Shown piece after piece: positions 15,790 through 16,909 of a DNA stretch of 16,909 nt. Each line of letters opens with the position of its first letter. Position 1 is the stretch's first letter. The notes beneath the pieces are model-generated. The model was not told the DNA's origin. It worked only from the letters and a program-made list of their open reading frames with translations, and searched no databases. The DNA comes from Spirochaetia bacterium (GTDB taxonomy: Bacteria; Spirochaetota; Spirochaetia; Treponematales; Breznakiellaceae), in NCBI GenBank assembly GCA_025997715.1, contig BNUY01000056.1:1-16909 (forward strand). The letters are read 5' to 3'. Made by a program: the position numbers and the translations under genes.

Positions 15790-16848
15790 ATGACGCTTCA
15801 TTTTTTGTACATTGACCCAGGCACGGGTAGTATGCTCTTTTCAATTTTGATTGGCGCTGCGGCAACACTGTATTTTCTCGCGCGGGCAGTACTCATCAAA
15901 GCGAAGGTATTTTTTTCCGGCGGAAGGGCGGCATCTTCGGCGGGGATTACACACCCCTACGTAATTTATTCTGAAAGCAAGCAATACTGGAACGTGTTTA
16001 AGCCGGTACTCGATGAATTTGAAAAGCGGCAGACGGAATTACTTTATCTCACCTCATCCGAAGATGACCCGGTGTTTGAGGCAGACTACCAATTTATCAA
16101 AGCCGAATTCATTGGAGAAGGCAATAAAGCGTTTGCGCATCTCAATATGCTTCAGGCGGAAGTGGTATTGATGACCACCCCCAGTCTGGACGTCTATCAG
16201 TTAAAGCGTTCAAAAATGGTGAAACATTACTCGCATATATTGCATATGCCAAATGATGCGACAACCTACCGCCTGTTTGGTCTGGATTACTTTGATTCAA
16301 TACTGCTCACAGGGGAGTATCAGGCAAAGGATATCCGGACACTGGAAAAACAGCGGGATTTGCCGGAAAAACAATTGGTAACTGTTGGCTGTACCTACCT
16401 TGATGTCTATGCCGAAAAAATTAAACAGATACCCCGGGAAACGGATCGTCATTTTACTGTGCTGGTGTCCCCATCCTGGGGGGACTCCGCCCTGCTCAAG
16501 CTTTACGGTGAAAAATTGCTTGACCCACTCGTAAAAACAGGTTGGCGCATCATTGTTCGTCCGCACCCCCAGTCAAAAAAATCTGAAGCGGCGATGCTGG
16601 AAACCCTGACGGCAAAATACAGGGATACCTCAAATTTGGAATGGGATTATGAACGCGATAATATTTATTCGCTGGTAAAAGCGGATATCATGATTTCCGA
16701 CTTTTCCGGTATCATTTTTGACTATACCTTTTTGTGCGACAAACCGATTATCTATGTAAAACAAAAAATTGACCTTCGCCCGCTTGCGTCAAAATGCCGG
16801 CAGTCAATGGTGATATTCATTGCGGTATGGAAACCGTTTCGACCATAA
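15790..16848 (+). CDS. TagB/TagF-type CDP-polyol phosphotransferase, copy 2, broken at 3' end
   Basis: A close paralogue of the gene at 12722 with the same YIDPGTGSML start, N-terminal membrane anchor and TagF-type domain. Here the RP-x-P loop is intact as RPHP (His259) and the KHYSHILHMPND and ISDFSGIIFDYTFLCDKP motifs are present. Homology to copy 1 ends at about residue 329 (KQKIDL, near base 16776). The last 24 residues before the stop at 16846-16848 are unrelated and come from reading through inverted DNA, so about 80 C-terminal residues are missing as the sequence stands. The start has a good ribosome-binding site (AGGAG at 15781-15785) and follows the fusion gene by 21 bases. In an unrearranged genome I expect a full protein of about 410 residues. 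It is the copy more likely to keep normal catalytic residues. Confidence 0.8.
   Translation: MTLHFLYIDPGTGSMLFSILIGAAATLYFLARAVLIKAKVFFSGGRAASSAGITHPYVIYSESKQYWNVFKPVLDEFEKRQTELLYLTSSEDDPVFEADYQFIKAEFIGEGNKAFAHLNMLQAEVVLMTTPSLDVYQLKRSKMVKHYSHILHMPNDATTYRLFGLDYFDSILLTGEYQAKDIRTLEKQRDLPEKQLVTVGCTYLDVYAEKIKQIPRETDRHFTVLVSPSWGDSALLKLYGEKLLDPLVKTGWRIIVRPHPQSKKSEAAMLETLTAKYRDTSNLEWDYERDNIYSLVKADIMISDFSGIIFDYTFLCDKPIIYVKQKIDLRPLASKCRQSMVIFIAVWKPFRP
16752..16820 (-). pseudogene. N-terminal fragment of a GT4-type glycosyltransferase, cut at an inversion junction
   Basis: On the minus strand, an ATG overlapping the TagF-tail stop as ATGA begins MNITIDCRHFDASG, which resembles the N-terminus of GT-B glycosyltransferases whose family start often reads like DCR...SGIGVY. 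After Gly the match ends (about base 16779) and the reading runs into the reverse complement of tagF copy 2 until a stop at 16752-16754. Only about 14 residues look genuine, so the family call is tentative. The overlap of start and stop suggests that an intact glycosyltransferase directly follows tagF in the real operon. Confidence 0.5.
16770..16785. other. Inversion or chimera junction
   Basis: Left of about 16776 the plus strand matches tagF copy 1. Right of it the minus strand matches a TagF C-terminus and a glycosyltransferase start. The exact breakpoint can be placed only to within several bases, because copy 1 and copy 2 differ slightly here and the glycosyltransferase is known only from its first residues. 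Confidence 0.7.
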
Positions 16849-16909
16849 AATCCGCGATGCGTTTTCCCGCTTCCCCCTGATACTGCCATGCATAGTTTTT
16901 TGCCTTTTT
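16817..16909 (-). CDS. C-terminal end of a TagB/TagF-type protein, on the opposite strand (partial)
   Basis: Reading the minus strand from the window end gives KKAKNYAWQYQGEAGKRIAD followed by FMVETVSIPQ and a stop at 16817-16819. This aligns closely with the C-terminus of tagF copy 1 (KKAKETAWQHQGEAGKRIAD, then FMIAKGDQ). It is therefore a genuine TagF tail pointing the wrong way relative to the rest of the operon. The simplest reading is that it is the missing end of the copy at 15790, inverted. It could also belong to a third TagF gene. Confidence 0.75.
   Translation of the reverse strand, partial: KKAKNYAWQYQGEAGKRIADFMVETVSIPQ

Noticed and set aside
16777..16848. The final 24 residues of tagF copy 2 as a natural alternative C-terminus.
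   Set aside because: The opposite strand of the same bases matches a TagF C-terminus and a glycosyltransferase start far better, so the plus-strand reading is accidental.

Overview
The window reads like one long plus-strand envelope-glycan operon of a host-associated spirochaete, most likely a Treponema. That guess rests on the gene complement and moderate GC content; there is no rRNA or other marker gene, so taxonomy is an inference. Most genes overlap by 1-4 bases or are separated by only a few bases, so they are probably co-transcribed. No convincing promoter is visible for the main operon, which begins before the window.

Region 1 (1-3483) carries the GDP-D-glycero-D-manno-heptose pathway: the C-terminal end of the heptose-7-phosphate kinase (hddA), a clan GH-A glycosidase lipoprotein, the sedoheptulose-7-phosphate isomerase (gmhA), and one protein fusing the heptose-1-phosphate guanylyltransferase (hddC-like) to the heptose bisphosphate phosphatase (gmhB-like). 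All four pathway steps are represented.

Region 2 (3483-12719) holds the most striking content: three paralogous proteins of about 890 residues. Each has an N-terminal YidC/Oxa1 insertase-like domain, a second multi-span membrane block, and a C-terminal extracytoplasmic alkaline phosphatase/sulfatase-fold domain resembling LtaS/MdoB phosphoglycerol transferases. Between copies 2 and 3 lies about 1.2 kb of foreign or decayed DNA: a cluster of perfect palindromes and a many-times-broken AAA_14/DUF4143 ATPase gene. It is bounded by a 25-base direct repeat of the 3' end of copy 2.

Region 3 (12722-16848) has two TagB/TagF-type CDP-polyol phosphotransferases with an N-terminal membrane anchor. They flank a fusion of a LicC/PntC-type cytidylyltransferase with a CobD/HisC-like PLP enzyme. 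The second TagF copy runs into an inversion junction near base 16776. Beyond it the minus strand encodes a TagF C-terminus followed by the first residues of a glycosyltransferase. This is either a local inversion or an inverted chimera at a contig end.

Taken together the genes suggest a dedicated machine for a lipoteichoic-acid-like or teichoic-like glycolipid. Heptose is activated as a GDP-sugar, an amino-alcohol phosphate or phosphonate is activated as a CDP derivative, TagF-like enzymes handle phosphopolyol transfer at the membrane, and YidC-fused phosphotransferases act on the outer face. This integrated role is inference from domain content and gene order.
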